Below, piece by piece: positions 42,185-57,480 of a stretch of 64,000 nt of DNA; the first letter of the stretch is position 1; the number at the start of each line of letters is the position of its first letter. The notes below the pieces were generated by a model, which worked only from the letters and a program-made list of their open reading frames with translations, was not told where the DNA came from and did not search any database. A program made the translations under genes and the position numbers. The stretch covers positions 16,197,501 through 16,261,500 of the forward strand of contig JAQISU010000155.1 in NCBI GenBank assembly GCA_029339505.1, in the 5' to 3' direction. Source of the stretch: Unio delphinus (Eukaryota; Mollusca; Bivalvia; Unionida; Unionidae).

Positions 42185-43239
42185 TATTTATCTAATCGAA
42201 TGACGAAGTCTCTAAAATAATCACTGTGGTAACCGTCTGCTAGGTTATTAATAAACTCTTGATATACACCAATATCCATGGTACCACCCACAAATAGTCG
42301 TCTGCAGATATCAGCTGCCTCATTAATTACTTACGGTGAGTTATTTCCGGCTCGTTTCCCTCCTACGAGAACTTCTAATCGTGATATTTACTAATACTAT
42401 TTGGATAACAAACTAGACCACTACCTGAGAATACTATTAGGACAACAAACTAGACCACTACCTGAAAACCCTCATGGATATCCACATTGAGAAAATCCAT
42501 CCCCACTATAACCGGTTGCACATTGTGCACCATCATCATCTTCTTTTCGATCAGATGGCCGTTGACCACTCTTTTTTTCTATTTTATTCACATACGAATT
42601 AAAGTCATTATTATCTTTTAAGGTTTTAATTCCATCGTGTTTTCCCAAATAGATATTTTTAATACCAGGTGTCAAAGGTTTTTATATAGTCTTCAGCTCC
42701 ATCTTTTATATATTTTTCCCTTGTTTCTTTTTCAAAATTTTTAACAGCAAAATCAATTAATTCATCATCTGTGGAATAATAATATCACCCTGTTCTTGTT
42801 CTTTTTTTAATAATAGCACCTAGTTGTTGTTGTTTTTGTTTAATAATATCACCTTGATATTGTTGTTCTTCTTCAATAATATCACCCTGTTGTTCCTGAA
42901 GTCGTGCAGCGGCTATTATATCACCAGGAAGTGTTTTTAAACATTCCTTTGTTTGCTTGGATCTCTTTGCTGTATTTCAAGTACAGGAAGAAGGGCTGGT
43001 TTTTACTCTCGTTGTTCCTCAGGAATATCTCCCCATATGGCTTTTTCAGTGGTCGATACCACTTTCCCCGTTGCAGTGATTATTGGTTTCAATAATTGTT
43101 CGGTTCCCGTTGTAAAAGCGGTTTGAAATTCTTGTCTCGTTTGGAGCTTATTTCGAACGGAATCACAAATCGGAATAAATTTCTTAATCGCAGCTAATCC
43201 TTTGCGTGCTAATTTAGTTGTTAGGGATTCACCTACCAT
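42185..43239 (-). pseudogene. orf342 homologue, degraded (second copy)
   Basis: The N-terminus at 43239-43003 (ESLTTKLARKGLAAIKKFIP, CDSVRNKLQTRQ) and C-terminus at about 42390-42185 match orf342. The middle is broken and contains AACAACAA-type expansions and duplicated phrases (TAATATCACCTTG repeats at 42780-42900; ACAAACTAGACCACTACCTG twice at 42407 and 42444). Confidence 0.8.
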
Positions 43240-44454
43240 TAGAAATATAATTTACGATCTAAATTGTAAGTGAAAACTCACCCACCCAAAATTCTTTTGA
43301 ATTTCAAAATGTGTTCATACTTCCGCGTATTGATAAATGACCAAACACTGTCTTACCTGTCTATAGAATTTCAACTCATACAAATTCGTTCTATGCGAGT
43401 AAGTGCATAGATGTCAATATAATTATTTGTTTCGGTGATTTAATCACTGGAGTTATAAAATTTCTGTTCCGTACCTGTCTCTATTCATACTTACAACAGG
43501 TATGGTATTGTACATGTCAATCCATGGTGAGAATTTCATTCACTGTGTTGAGGCAATCAAGGTGGGGAATTTTCATTATGGCGGATAATCTCTTTTATTG
43601 TTTTGATTTTCGAGTTAATTGTGCGTTTGATTTCATAGTGTTGCCCCAATTCACTTCTGACCCTTTCGACAGCAGTGAATAACGGGACGAACTTGTTGAT
43701 GTCATTGTTATATGCGAGGGGGTCATAAATAGCATAATGGTATTACAATGAAATGATATGGTATTTACAATGAAATGATTCGGTATTTACAATAGGACAG
43801 CACAAGACAATACAACATATAACAATGGATTATAGGTTGACACACATCACATACACACACGGGGCCGTTCTACATTCAAACTGAAACCACCATACCCCCA
43901 ACTAAATCACACCGGGTTGAATGCAGAAACACATTCACACCGTGTGACCGTGTGTGACGTATGGGTGGTTTCACGATTTGAATTTCGAATGGCTTAAAGC
44001 CCCAATAATGTAGAAAAACCTTTCGATCTGTACCGTCGACAATAATGCCTGCCACGAGATTCGAGCGATGGGCCCCAGGACGAGATCCAATCGCGTACGT
44101 AATACGCTAATATTCGAGATCTACAAGTCTATAATTTTGAATACGATATATAGCTAAACTGCTGTATATGTCGTAAAGAAGTTTACGAATTGTAGATAAA
44201 AATCGTATATCAATCGCAGATTTCACTGTAATTAAAAATCGTAGACAAAATTATACATTTTCAAGTCAAACCAACACAAATAAAGTCATTCAGTCGGACT
44301 ATGAGTCATCAGAAAATCCCATTGAGATACATGACTACAACAAAAGAGTTATCGTTGTTTCAAAACCGTATACACAAGCCCTCACGAGTTATTTCCCTTG
44401 CTGTTACATGTAAACAATACAAAACAGAATACAGACATATGTAAATTGAATTCT
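43240..44454. other. Segment between orf342 and HNH in the second copy
   Basis: 43555-43740 (minus) preserves the C-terminal part of orf133 (KFVPLFTAVE, IKRTINSKIK). 43760-44454 has no counterpart in the main copy and may be an insertion. It contains inverted arms TGAAACCACCATAC (43882-43895) and GTATGGGTGGTTTCA (43959-43973). 43240-43555, which corresponds to the hairpin region, has small palindromes (for example TACCTGT with ACAGGTA) but not the 129-bp repeats. Confidence 0.55.
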
Positions 44455-44900
44455 ATGTCCGGTTCTCTTGGAAATCGCTGATATATTTGTTCTGCAACAA
44501 ATCGTACTGAGGCTCTACAAATATCAAAATATATACCATCATCATTCATTTATTTAAATACTCTTTCTTCGTTAGTTGCTGTACTAAATGATTTTAGGGG
44601 TCTTGCATTTTTCGAGTTTTTTTCAGTCCCTCCCCATTTCGTATTCTGACTTTGTGTGATAGCTCGTAAATTATCCAATCTGTTATTTTGGTGACATCCA
44701 TCAATATGATCAACTACAAATCCATTTTTTATCAATCCATGAAAACATTCGAGAGCAAATTTCTTTCCAGCAGTAAACATCAAATATCCCATACCATTGT
44801 CCGTCTCCAATCGTTTCTTCAGTCTGCGGTATCTGGCAATACCGTCACGAGATGCTTCATAATTGGTAATCACGGTATGTGGTTGAAATTCTTGGTTCAT
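44455..44900 (-). pseudogene. HNH/NUMOD homologue (second copy)
   Basis: ATG at 44900, open for 116 codons with FVVDHIDGCHQNNRLDNLRA (HNH core), then stop; the tail FDICRASVRFVAEQIYQRF continues to about 44455 in another frame. Relative to the main copy it lacks the NHR.-F segment start. Confirms that the gene is ancestral. Confidence 0.85.
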
Positions 44901-44939
44901 TTATATACTAAATACTATTTGTCTAATTAATTATTTGGT

Positions 44940-45259
44940 TTAATTATTACTTGGGAATCTATCAATGTAGTCTTGAGGTGTTCTTATGATTGTGTCTTTG
45001 ACAGAGTCATTGATTGAATCATTGATGGAGTATTTGATTCGTTTATCATGATAGCGCTTTAGCTCTCTGTATCGCTTTCCACCGCAATTGACTTACTAAC
45101 TGCGACTTACCCCGCACACCTACCTCACATCGTATGCAAGGAAATGGTCCCTAAGCTTCCACGACGTACGCATTGTAAATGATATCCACAGAATTCATTT
45201 CTGCATGATTTGTTACAAGCAGTGATTGATCCTATCATAAGTCATTTGCAATGATTCAT
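44940..45259 (-). pseudogene. Zinc protein homologue (second copy)
   Basis: ATG at 45259 preceded by TATTATAT. An in-frame TGA follows after five codons. Later text gives CNKSCRNEFCGYH-like and PCIRCEVGV clusters and ends RTPQDYIDRFPSNN at 44940. Matches 19219-19596. Confidence 0.85.
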
Positions 45260-45304
45260 ATATAATACATTTTTTATTTAAATACTTGTTTTAATTATAA
45301 TATT

Positions 45305-48300
45305 TAGGAGTTCGAGAGATTATTGAAAATTACGCCTTGGAAAAATGTTGAATTCAATCTCGATAGTCTCCACTGATGTACCAAAGGGTCCAAAATGTGA
45401 TAGAGGCATGATAGGTAGAATCCGTGATCCATTTAATGAATTCAAGCGCGATGGAGCATCTCAATCTTGGTCACCATTTCGAATTGATGGTAGTGTTGAT
45501 GCTTCCATGAACGACGAAAGAGCAGCAGTGATAATACCACATCTTGAAAAGAAAAAGTATTTTTTTTTAGAGTGAAATTCATTATCCGCTCAGAAACGGG
45601 GAATTGGATTATACGTGACAAATTTGAACCCAAAGAGAACTGTCACTGTGAGTCAGGATTCCAAACAAGAAACTCTGACTGGGATTGACAAACCGTATTA
45701 CGAGAGATCTTATCCTGTAACCGCGGTTGTTTACGGAATCTATCCGGTAAATGATAAACCGAGTATTGAAAAATTAAAAGCCATGAAACTGTCACCGTTG
45801 ACTTCCTCAAGAATAAATTGTGTAGCAGAACGAATAATAGAGCATTTTACAAATGCGTTGCGTGGCAACAAATTGACGGATCTAAGACACAAACAAAATA
45901 AATGAATTGGGATTAACAGTGAAGGAGAGCGGAGCAGCAATTCAAGATATTGCCAAATTAGAAACATCATTAAGATTCCCACTAACCGTAATGACTATAA
46001 CAGGAGAGGTATTACACAAATCGAAATATAAATCAAATGGAGCTCCAATCAAAACTATTGACCATAAAGAACACGCGTGGACACCTGCGGGAACAATATT
46101 TCCGCGGGATAGAACCATACAATATTACACGGGAAATTTATTTTATTTTATTTACGAGTTAAGTATAAACGATCCGGTGTCAGTATGGTTACTTCACAGT
46201 TTTGAAGACAAAGAGGGTAAATTCGATCAATTTGTAAGACCCATTGGCGAATTTTACCGCACTGAAGACGTCCACAACGAGGTGAAAAAACTAGCTAGTA
46301 GTTTTTCAATGGAGTACGACAAACAATTGCTAACAAACTGTTTCACAATTCCGTCAGTTGCAGCTCATTTCACGAGAAAGAGAAATCTATGGAAACCGAC
46401 GAATCAAGCTGTGTGAAATATGGCCATGGTGGATTATGGAATACAAAATATGACCCCGTAAGTATTACTTCGGTTGATATGATTGCATGTTATCCGGGGA
46501 GTTTTCTTGGGTATGGAGAGTGTTCTGAGTACTTAAACAGATTTGGACATACCACACACGAGATGACCCGTGTTGCGATTAATGGACCACTGCCTGATTT
46601 ACATCTCACCGGATTCGCTGGTGTGATATCATTCGAATTGGCTAAAGGACTTCATCCGTGTTGTTATGTTTGGTTTGGTAGACACATCTCTGATAAACAC
46701 TGGATGCCAATAGTGTTATTACGGTATATGATCGATTCTAAAATGCTGATATGGCTGATTGTCAGTGAAGCAATTATATCATATCGAAAACAAACTGAAG
46801 TCTGGTTGCCACAACCCGATGGTCTAGATAGTATAATTGCTGAAAACAAAATACAATTCCCCGATCTGGACGAAGAATATATCGTGAAATGGTCCAAAGA
46901 AATCTTTGAAGTTAGAAATAAACACGCAAAAAATTTCGGTAGAAAAATTATTAGTACATTCACACAAGGTGGAAAATACGATCACAAACGATATTCTTCG
47001 CGGTTGATTATAGATGATGCTGAATACGATTTTATAATCGCAGATGTAACATCTAGGGGTATATATGTAAATTGTAAAGAAGCTTTCTTATCCGATGGAA
47101 CCAAATTAGGTACAATTGTTACTTACACAGATGGAGAAAATCCTCAATATACATACTTAAGGTCGTCTATGCTGGCTTATGCTTCTATTAATTTACTTTT
47201 GATGATAAACAGATTTCCTGAATCCGCGGTTAGAGTCGCCACTAATTCATTTTATATAGACGTAAAACATAAAGAAGCAGTGGCTGATTTCACTAATTCA
47301 GATGAGAGATGGGGATCGTGGAAAATTCAAAAGGAAATACTGCGTGATTACTCCAAATCAGCAGATGTTACAATTGAAAACAATTACTTGAAAATAATCA
47401 GATATCAGAACTATATAATGCACTGTCGTGTTCCGATCCAATATGTAGATATAAAACCAGTTACCTAAACGGATGTGGTGGGTCAGGGAAGACAAATCGT
47501 GCAATGGAATTATTTCGAGGGAAATCAAATATGACTGTGTTAACACCTACACACAGACTTGCAAGATAGATGAAACAGCGAGGAATTAATTCTTTCACTT
47601 ATCAGTTTTTTTCGATGGAAAGGTGACGAATGGACTCCTGATCGAATGGGTGAGAAATATATTCCTGATATCATTATTTGGGATGAAATATGCACAGTGT
47701 CGTTAGATGTATTACAAAGGTTTCTCGAGTGGTTATTGCTAGCGAATACAAATGTGATAATGTGTGGCGATCTTGGTCAACCGCCACTATTTGTCGGTTT
47801 ATCCCCACATAATTGGCTGAAGATTTTGTTGACTATTATGAAGAAATTAGTACTGATCATAGATCACTTTATAAATAATTAAGCGAGTTCAAGAAACTAA
47901 TCAGATTACAACCGGATAGAATCCAATGTGAAATAGCACGTGAAATAATTTCGGAAACCCCATTAAATGATTTTTAGGAAGCATGGAGACCAAACGATTT
48001 GATAGTGGCAAGTAGGAAGATAGTCAGAGATACACTTCAGATGAAGTTATTTAACACACAAAGAAATATGTGCAACACTTCCAGTACCATTGTGTTATAG
48101 ACCTAAGGATACAGGAAGACAAAATATCGAAGTTGATTTTCCATTCCTGACAGAAAAGCAGATTTTAGTATTAAATGATATTGTGTTAGTTGATATCAGT
48201 GTAGTCAAAGATGCATTGCTTGCTGATAAATCTGCATGGACGATAGGATACGCAGCGACGATACCTTCTTCACAGGTCTTGACTATATCCGATACAATTG

Positions 48301-48695
48301 TTTGGATCATAGATAATCGCATAATCATAGCGTGGTCGAATTTGGTTTATCCTGCGGTGTCTAGAGTACGAAGAATAAATCAACTTCGAAGAGTTGTTTT
48401 AATGACACTACAATAAGTGATATTGTCAGCGATGATATAATTAGAAATAACTCTCTTGTTATAAACAACAAGACAAAAAAAAATAATAGAAAAGTTGATA
48501 TTGATGCCGAGTTTATAATCACAATGAAACAACATAAAAATCACTGCGCGAGTTGCAATTGTATAATGCGTTGGTGTTGGTCGGATAAAGACCCTGCCAA
48601 TTTACCGTACACAGAAATAATAGCAGCCTTGGTCATACTATAGATAATGTGATGCTGACTTGTCTTGAGTGCAACAGATGCAGAGGTGCTAGTTA
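45305..48695 (+). pseudogene. Replicase homologue, many lesions (second copy)
   Basis: Contains one basic unit (EFERLLKITPW), the conserved N-terminal region (45615-46416), palm (46389-47468, motif A VDMIACYPGS, motif C VRVATNSFYI), helicase (GCGGSGKTN at about 47475, IIWDEICTVS, CGDLGQPPLFVG, GYAATIPSSQ, YPAVSRVR) and HNH (CASCNC, CLECNRCRG, ending about 48695). Where the main copy has TGA 17693, this copy has TGG, but it carries its own frame change a few codons later. Motif C also lacks the first Asp, so the ATD form is ancestral. Confidence 0.9.
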
Positions 48696-48696
48696 A

Positions 48697-49640
48697 GACC
48701 ACGCGGCGGTAATTGAGTATACTCGGGTATCACTTGTAGTGTTCACGAGTAAATCCTCGCTGTGGAGCAGTTGAATCCACCCTATAGACTGGGGCCTACC
48801 CGTGGAGCGTGTTATGCTAGATATTTTATGCGCAGTGACGAACCAAATAGGATCAGTAGCTCTTTTTTGCCACCCGTTTCAAGCTCTCCTGGTTCATATA
48901 AATATCTAACAGTGACATTGCTGAGTATTGGTTGTTTTGAAAAATCATGTTGTGGTTTTACAGGTATATACATTTTTTAATCGCGTTTGTAAGTTTCATA
49001 TTATTTATTCGAGTAATCTCATTATTCAGGGCGGTAATTACAGCTGGTAATTTCTTGACCCATTCACGGGATCGTTTATCCTGAATAAATTCCTTCGCGT
49101 ATTGATATCCAAATAACCGCGCAGCAATTGTCCGATTAAAACGTTCAACAATTGCCTGATCGCGATGTAATTTAGTATGTCCTCGTCTGATAATGACATT
49201 ATGATGCTTCATTGTTGATAACACTGCACCTTCAAATTCCCACTGCCAGGATCAACTTGTAATAGATTTGGCCAATGCAGAGGACCCCTTCGATAAATCC
49301 TTTCAAACGCAGAAGCCGCTTCAGTTGATTTTGTCTTTAAAGGTTTTGCTTGTTTGTATCGACTCGCAACATCAATTACAGTTAGAACATACTTGTAAAT
49401 ACCCTCATGCGGCAGAAATAATATATCAGCCTGATGAACCTCATTAGGTGCGCTGACATCAAAATGCCAGAAGTTAATTTGTTTAGGCGGTGGTAGATAT
49501 AATTGCCATATCGCCTGTTTGGATAACCAATCCGCTGCAGTTGTATCTTTCACCTTTGCGGCGCTAGCGAGTTTACTGATTGCTGATTTACCCCACCAGT
49601 ATCCTCTTGGAGAATAATAAATAGATTCCGTGATGTTATT
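48697..49640 (-). pseudogene. Integrase homologue (second copy)
   Basis: Reads through the two points where the main copy is shifted (KVKDTTAADWL and EWVKKLPAV) but has other breaks: start ATG changed to ACG at about 49635, a shift near 49215-49224 and stops in the C-terminal tail. DDE residues: VHQADILFL, LLQVDPGSG (catalytic Asp present) and QAIVERFNR. Confidence 0.9.
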
Positions 49641-49654
49641 AATTACCAGCACCC

Positions 49655-50162
49655 AACATCAATATACTTTTCATCGCCGATTTTATCAATCATGAAGCCA
49701 ATTTTACTTTGAAGGATTTTTCAGTGATATAATTCAACGCATGAATTAATTTCACATCTGTGATATGTCTATGTTGCAGATTACTGATTCTATACGCAAC
49801 ATCATGAGCATGACACGCCTTATCAATGGCGTTTATTGGGTTTTCACTGTTTCGGCGTTGGTTTTGATCATCGAGTTTGATATCGAGTCTGGTACTGGGT
49901 CCACAATAACTATACCCTGGAAGATGTTTTTTTCCCGGATATTTTGCCAATGGTGTTCCTGGGAGTTTTACTAACTTGGCTGCAATATCACCTTCTGGTT
50001 TGTTTTTAAAACATTCCAGAATTCATAGAATCAAATCTAAATTTTTGTTACCACATTGTACACACTTACCAGCAAGTGATGATCTGTTTCTTTTTAGTTG
50101 TAATCGTCATCAAGTCGTTTGTGCTAGTACGCTTCTTACATTTCACACAAAATAGATTCATA
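49655..50162 (-). pseudogene. DUF5679-PLA2 homologue with intact calcium loop (second copy)
   Basis: Zinc ribbon near 50160-50040 (FCVKCKK, KCVQCG), then a frame change, then HLPGYSYCGPSTRLD (calcium loop) and INAIDKACHAHDVAYRIS (catalytic HD). Shows the full domain order that the main copy has lost. Confidence 0.88.
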
Positions 50163-50180
50163 ATTTATTTATAATAACAT

Positions 50181-50815
50181 GATTGTAATTGATTTTTTGG
50201 CGACAAAAACATGAGAACCAGTTAAACATCATAAAGCGTTACCAAATTTTATTCGCATGATTATAATCGGACCATCTGGAAGTGGCAAGACGCAAATGCT
50301 ACTTAATTTGATAACAAGATGAATGAAATGGGACAAGTTGTATTTTGTAGCCCCTAGTGTAGACGATCAGCGATGTTACGAGGTGTTAAAGGATTTTAAC
50401 GAGAAAGCAAAATCGGAAATCGATGAGGATATTATTGAGTTTATAACCGATATTGATGAAGCACCGAGCATTGATGTTATTGATGGAAGTATTAGCAATT
50501 TAATTGTATATGATGATGTCATGCTAGACAATCAAAAGAATCCCGCTAGGATACTTTCCGGAGGTAGGCATACAAATACCGATATGATATAAGTCATTAA
50601 ACGATACACTCAAATAACAAAAGAGATCAGAGATAAGTTGACACACATACGCTACGAAATATTCACCAGACTTGGTGCATTGGAGATATGGATTATAATC
50701 TCTTTAGAAATTTCTTTAGTCACGCTCAGTCAATCCCACATGGATTTGTAACGATAAATTTGCACGACCCGAGATCAAGATATCGTATCGGATTTGATCA
50801 AATATTCGGTTGAAA
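50181..50815 (+). pseudogene. Packaging ATPase homologue (second copy)
   Basis: Walker A IIIGPSGSGKTQMLL (about 50257-50300), an in-frame stop soon after, Walker B NLIVYDDVMLDNQ (about 50500) and the end RYRIGFDQIFG at 50815. Several stops and a deletion near 50625. Confidence 0.9.
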
Positions 50816-50967
50816 TCGTAAAAAGATTGTTACCCCTATAGCAATAGAAAGAGCGCGACAACGACTTTGCGTCTGAAAAGGATACTTTTTTTTCAATTTT
50901 GGAGGAAGCCTTGATTTGCCAAATAAACGCTTCCATAAAGTTGTCTCATTCGCCCTTCCCTACTACT
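50770..50967. repeat. Degraded terminal repeat of the second copy
   Basis: Text ATATCGTATCGGATTTGATC at the inner side and GTTGTCTCATTCGCCCTTCC at the outer side match 27735-28005. About a third of the repeat is deleted. Confidence 0.75.
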
Positions 50968-51669
50968 GTATTTATTTATGTATGTGGACGTCTGTGCGTA
51001 TAAGTGTACGTGTGTGTGCACGTATGTGTGTTTACGTGTGTGTGTACGTGTATGTGTGAGTATGTATGTACGTGTTTATGCACTTATGTATGTACGTGTG
51101 TGTACGCATAATTTGATGGTAAAAGATTAATAACGGAAGGAAATAAACAACTGAAGCAACATATAAGTTGTTTTTTTTAGAAAATGTCCTTCTGCTGGAT
51201 ATTGTTTTAACACTATTATTTAAAATAAACGGCCTCCAATCTAATGATATTTAAAAGGAGTTTTTTTTTAAATTATTGAGGTTCTATATGATACAATGAC
51301 ACAAAAGATTGTATTTGAATGCTTGTGTAAGATATATTTTAGCAATGTTTTCCAATATTAATTCAATTTCAGTAATACTATAACTTTTTATTACAGTTAT
51401 TAATGTCATTGAGCGACTTTTTCAAATAAAATAAATAAAGCTCAATATATTGTTGTACCTTTTCCTCTTATACAATACTTACACAGGTAAATGTGAGTCA
51501 GACCAAAATCAAATGTAGTTTTACAATGTTGTCCGTGTATACTGGCATGTACCCTTGATTTGTTATGGTAGCTAAAACATTATTCATATCATGAGGAGAA
51601 ATTTTAATTTTGAACCTGAATAAGTGATGATTAATAGTGGAGCTGGTATCAACAATTATGTATTTTCAG
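50968..51669. other. Non-coding DNA with imperfect GT/GTAT repeat
   Basis: 50980-51110 is an imperfect (GTRT)n stretch. The remainder is intron-like and AT-rich, leading to the acceptor at 51669. Confidence 0.6.
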
Positions 51670-51804
51670 GGTCTGGTCTTGGTGGACCATGTCAAAATAT
51701 ATCGGAATGTGTTGGTGATAAATTAGTGTGCAACACTAGCGCTGGTTCTGGGACGTGTGTTTGCAACCCTATTCATTATGAGTATCAAGGTTCTTGTACG
51801 GCAA
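51670..51804 (+). CDS. Exon encoding one six-cysteine EB/EGF-like module
   Basis: 135 nt between TATTTTCAG and GTAAGA, phase 1 at both ends. Reads GLGGPCQNISECVGDKLVCN, then SGTCVCNP and GSCTA: C-x4-C-x6-C-x8-C-x-C-x10-C. Such phase-1 single-module exons are typical of extracellular multi-EGF or EB-module proteins (in bivalves often annotated as multiple-EGF-like or prion-like Q/N-rich proteins with EB repeats). Probably secreted or receptor ectodomain; partner unknown. Confidence 0.78.
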
Positions 51805-53308
51805 GTAAGACATTTTGAAAAATACATGAATGATACAAAATAGAATCACTCGATAACTTATATTCAAGGAGATTTGAGGAAATGCCATACAAAATATATT
51901 GATTTTTTTATAATTGAATTTTCTTTTAATTTTTTTTAGAAATGTCTACCCATTCATTGCTTTGCATTTTAGTCTTCTTAAAATGAAGTAAAATGACATA
52001 ATAACAAAAATGAAGCCATTAGTAAAATGTACAAAATTTAGACAGAATGTAATAACTATTTTTGAACACTTTTGAACAAGGTTCAAGCACATTGCTTATT
52101 AAGTTTTTATTGTTACAAAAGCAAACAATTGTAATTGGACAAAAAATATTAAAATTATTTTGATGAACATTACGCCTTGTATTGTTATAATTTATATTTT
52201 TCATTTTGCTGTAAGCTTTAAATCTGATAAAACGCATACGAATGCACGAGAAATCATACATTAATATGGAGGTTTGACTTTTAGATGCAGATTCAATAAT
52301 TAGCATTAAAATCTTTATCGTGATTATACTTCCCAACCAGCGTAACGTATATCCATCATTTTGCACACGTATGAGATAGTAGACTATTTAAGTACAGACT
52401 AGAAAAGATCTAAATATATTTCTACCCCGTTATCTTTTTTTGCAGTAATCATATGCGCTTTATTCGGTTTTGGAAGTGAGCTACTGATAGTTCATTATTG
52501 TTTAACATATCGTTATTGTCCCTGGCACATTCTAGATTTACGTGTTAAATATCCTCTCCTGAAGTAATTATTTGTTTTCAAAGTCATCCAATTTATCACA
52601 AAACAAGTGAGATAGTATTATTACGTTAGGTGTTGATGAAGGATGAGATAATTCTAAATTGCATAAGTGAGACAAAAAGAAAGGCAGAATATTTGGAAAA
52701 CCCTTCTTAGATGTATTACTTTTCATTCTTGCATAAACCTAATTACTGATTTCAAACTAATTACTGATTTCGATAAAAAAAATCCTGAATACTCTAAACA
52801 ATTTGTGCGATGATATTTGTTCAGTGTTGTGTTATATCAACACACGTACACTAAAAGCGTTTTAATCATAATAGATGTTGTCTGGACGAAATTAATGCAT
52901 TTATCAGCCCTGAGAATTCAAATATTTGTATTTAAATAAATTATATTACTACATTTATTTTCAGTTGCTATAAGAAGCATAAATTGTGTGAAAATAAAAT
53001 GCAATTGGATAATGAATATAATCTTCAGTTCTATCCGTTTTGAATCTCAGTAGGCGTGTTTTTGTTATTATTATTATGCTTTAATGTTACTCATAAGGTT
53101 CAAATGTCCTACAATACAAATGTACTATGTAAATTATATAACATATTTTATATAGAATTAAATATGGTCAAGGCAACAGCTTTCAAGCTATAAAGATTTT
53201 ACTGTCGCAATGACTGAAAGAAAACAAAACGTACGTTTTCTTGTCTTTATTTGGTTTATCTCATCATCTACAATGCTGTTTTTGTTATCTATTGTTTTCA
53301 TTTTCCAG
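51805..53308. other. Intron
   Basis: AT-rich intron between two module exons in matching phase. No other feature supported. Confidence 0.6.
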
Positions 53309-53449
53309 AGGGTAGATATAATTACACGTGTTACACTGCAGATGGCTGCATGCATCACTTGAACTTTGTGTGTAATAATTCTTCTGGCGGAATATGCGTG
53401 TGTCCGACCGGCTATTTTTATTATGAGCGTTATGGCCAGTGTATAGAAA
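53309..53449 (+). CDS. Exon encoding one six-cysteine EB/EGF-like module
   Basis: 141 nt between TTTTCCAG and GTAAGA, phase 1-1. Reads NYTCYTADGCMHHLNFVCNN, GGICVCPTGYFYY and GQCIES, with the same cysteine spacing as the exon at 51670 (one residue longer in the second loop). Several Asn-x-Ser/Thr sites suggest an extracellular glycoprotein. Confidence 0.78.
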
Positions 53450-56956
<3,507 letters not shown>

Positions 56957-57480
56957 TTACCCTTGATCAGGTTGGACATATCTGGGAAGGCCAAAATGAG
57001 TTTTTGTTATATATATAAAACCCACTTTATCAAAGCTTTAACTATTGTTTTAGTTTGAATATTCAACAAAGAAATTGCATCGGGAAAGCATGTAGACACA
57101 CACATTATAGTCAACAAGTATTGGCTGGCTGAATTAGTCTTACGTAAGTGACCACCACAGTCTACCATTAGTCTGCCAAACAGTTCGTCAAAAGCAACGA
57201 TAGGTTGCAAATGAACCTTTGGTATCTTCTGATTGCGTTTGCCCTCCATTTCGCAAGCTTTGCAAGATATGCAGTATTTACAAAGATGACTGGTAAGTTC
57301 TGGGTAATACAAGTGACTCAGATCTTCTGATACGTCTTATTGATCTCTAAATGACCAAGTAACGAAGTCTGGGCAAGACAAATAATTTCATATCTACACG
57401 ACCTTGAAACTACAATTTCATATTATGGCGAACACTCGTGAACAGGAGGTACCACATATGGTCACGATTGTCTCCTTATT
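56957..57480 (-). pseudogene. Ty3/Gypsy-type integrase fragment
   Basis: On the minus strand: a degraded LGHLEINKTYQK-like segment, then HLCKYCISCKACEMEG (the CC of an H2C2 zinc finger), KIPKVHLQPIVAFDELFGRL, VDCGGHLRKTNSASQYLLTI, STCFPDAISLLNI and finally FGLPRYVQPDQG. This is the zinc-binding domain and first half of the catalytic core of an LTR-retrotransposon integrase. No LTRs, reverse transcriptase or second half of the core are seen. Confidence 0.8.

Larger units (their letters stand above)
41425..50967 (-). mobile_element. Second, older Polinton copy, inverted and truncated
   Basis: Carries, in reverse order, homologues of every gene from the left end to the capsid N-terminus of the 13-28-kb element with the same relative strands. 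The outer end near 50967 keeps a degraded inverted repeat (GTTGTCTCATTCGCCCTTCC, then CTACTACT). At about 41425 the copy stops inside the capsid gene; a SINE/hAT composite lies next to it, and the right virion block and inverted repeat are missing. All genes have several lesions. It is independent of the main copy, with different lesions throughout, so it helps infer ancestral frames. Confidence 0.9.
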
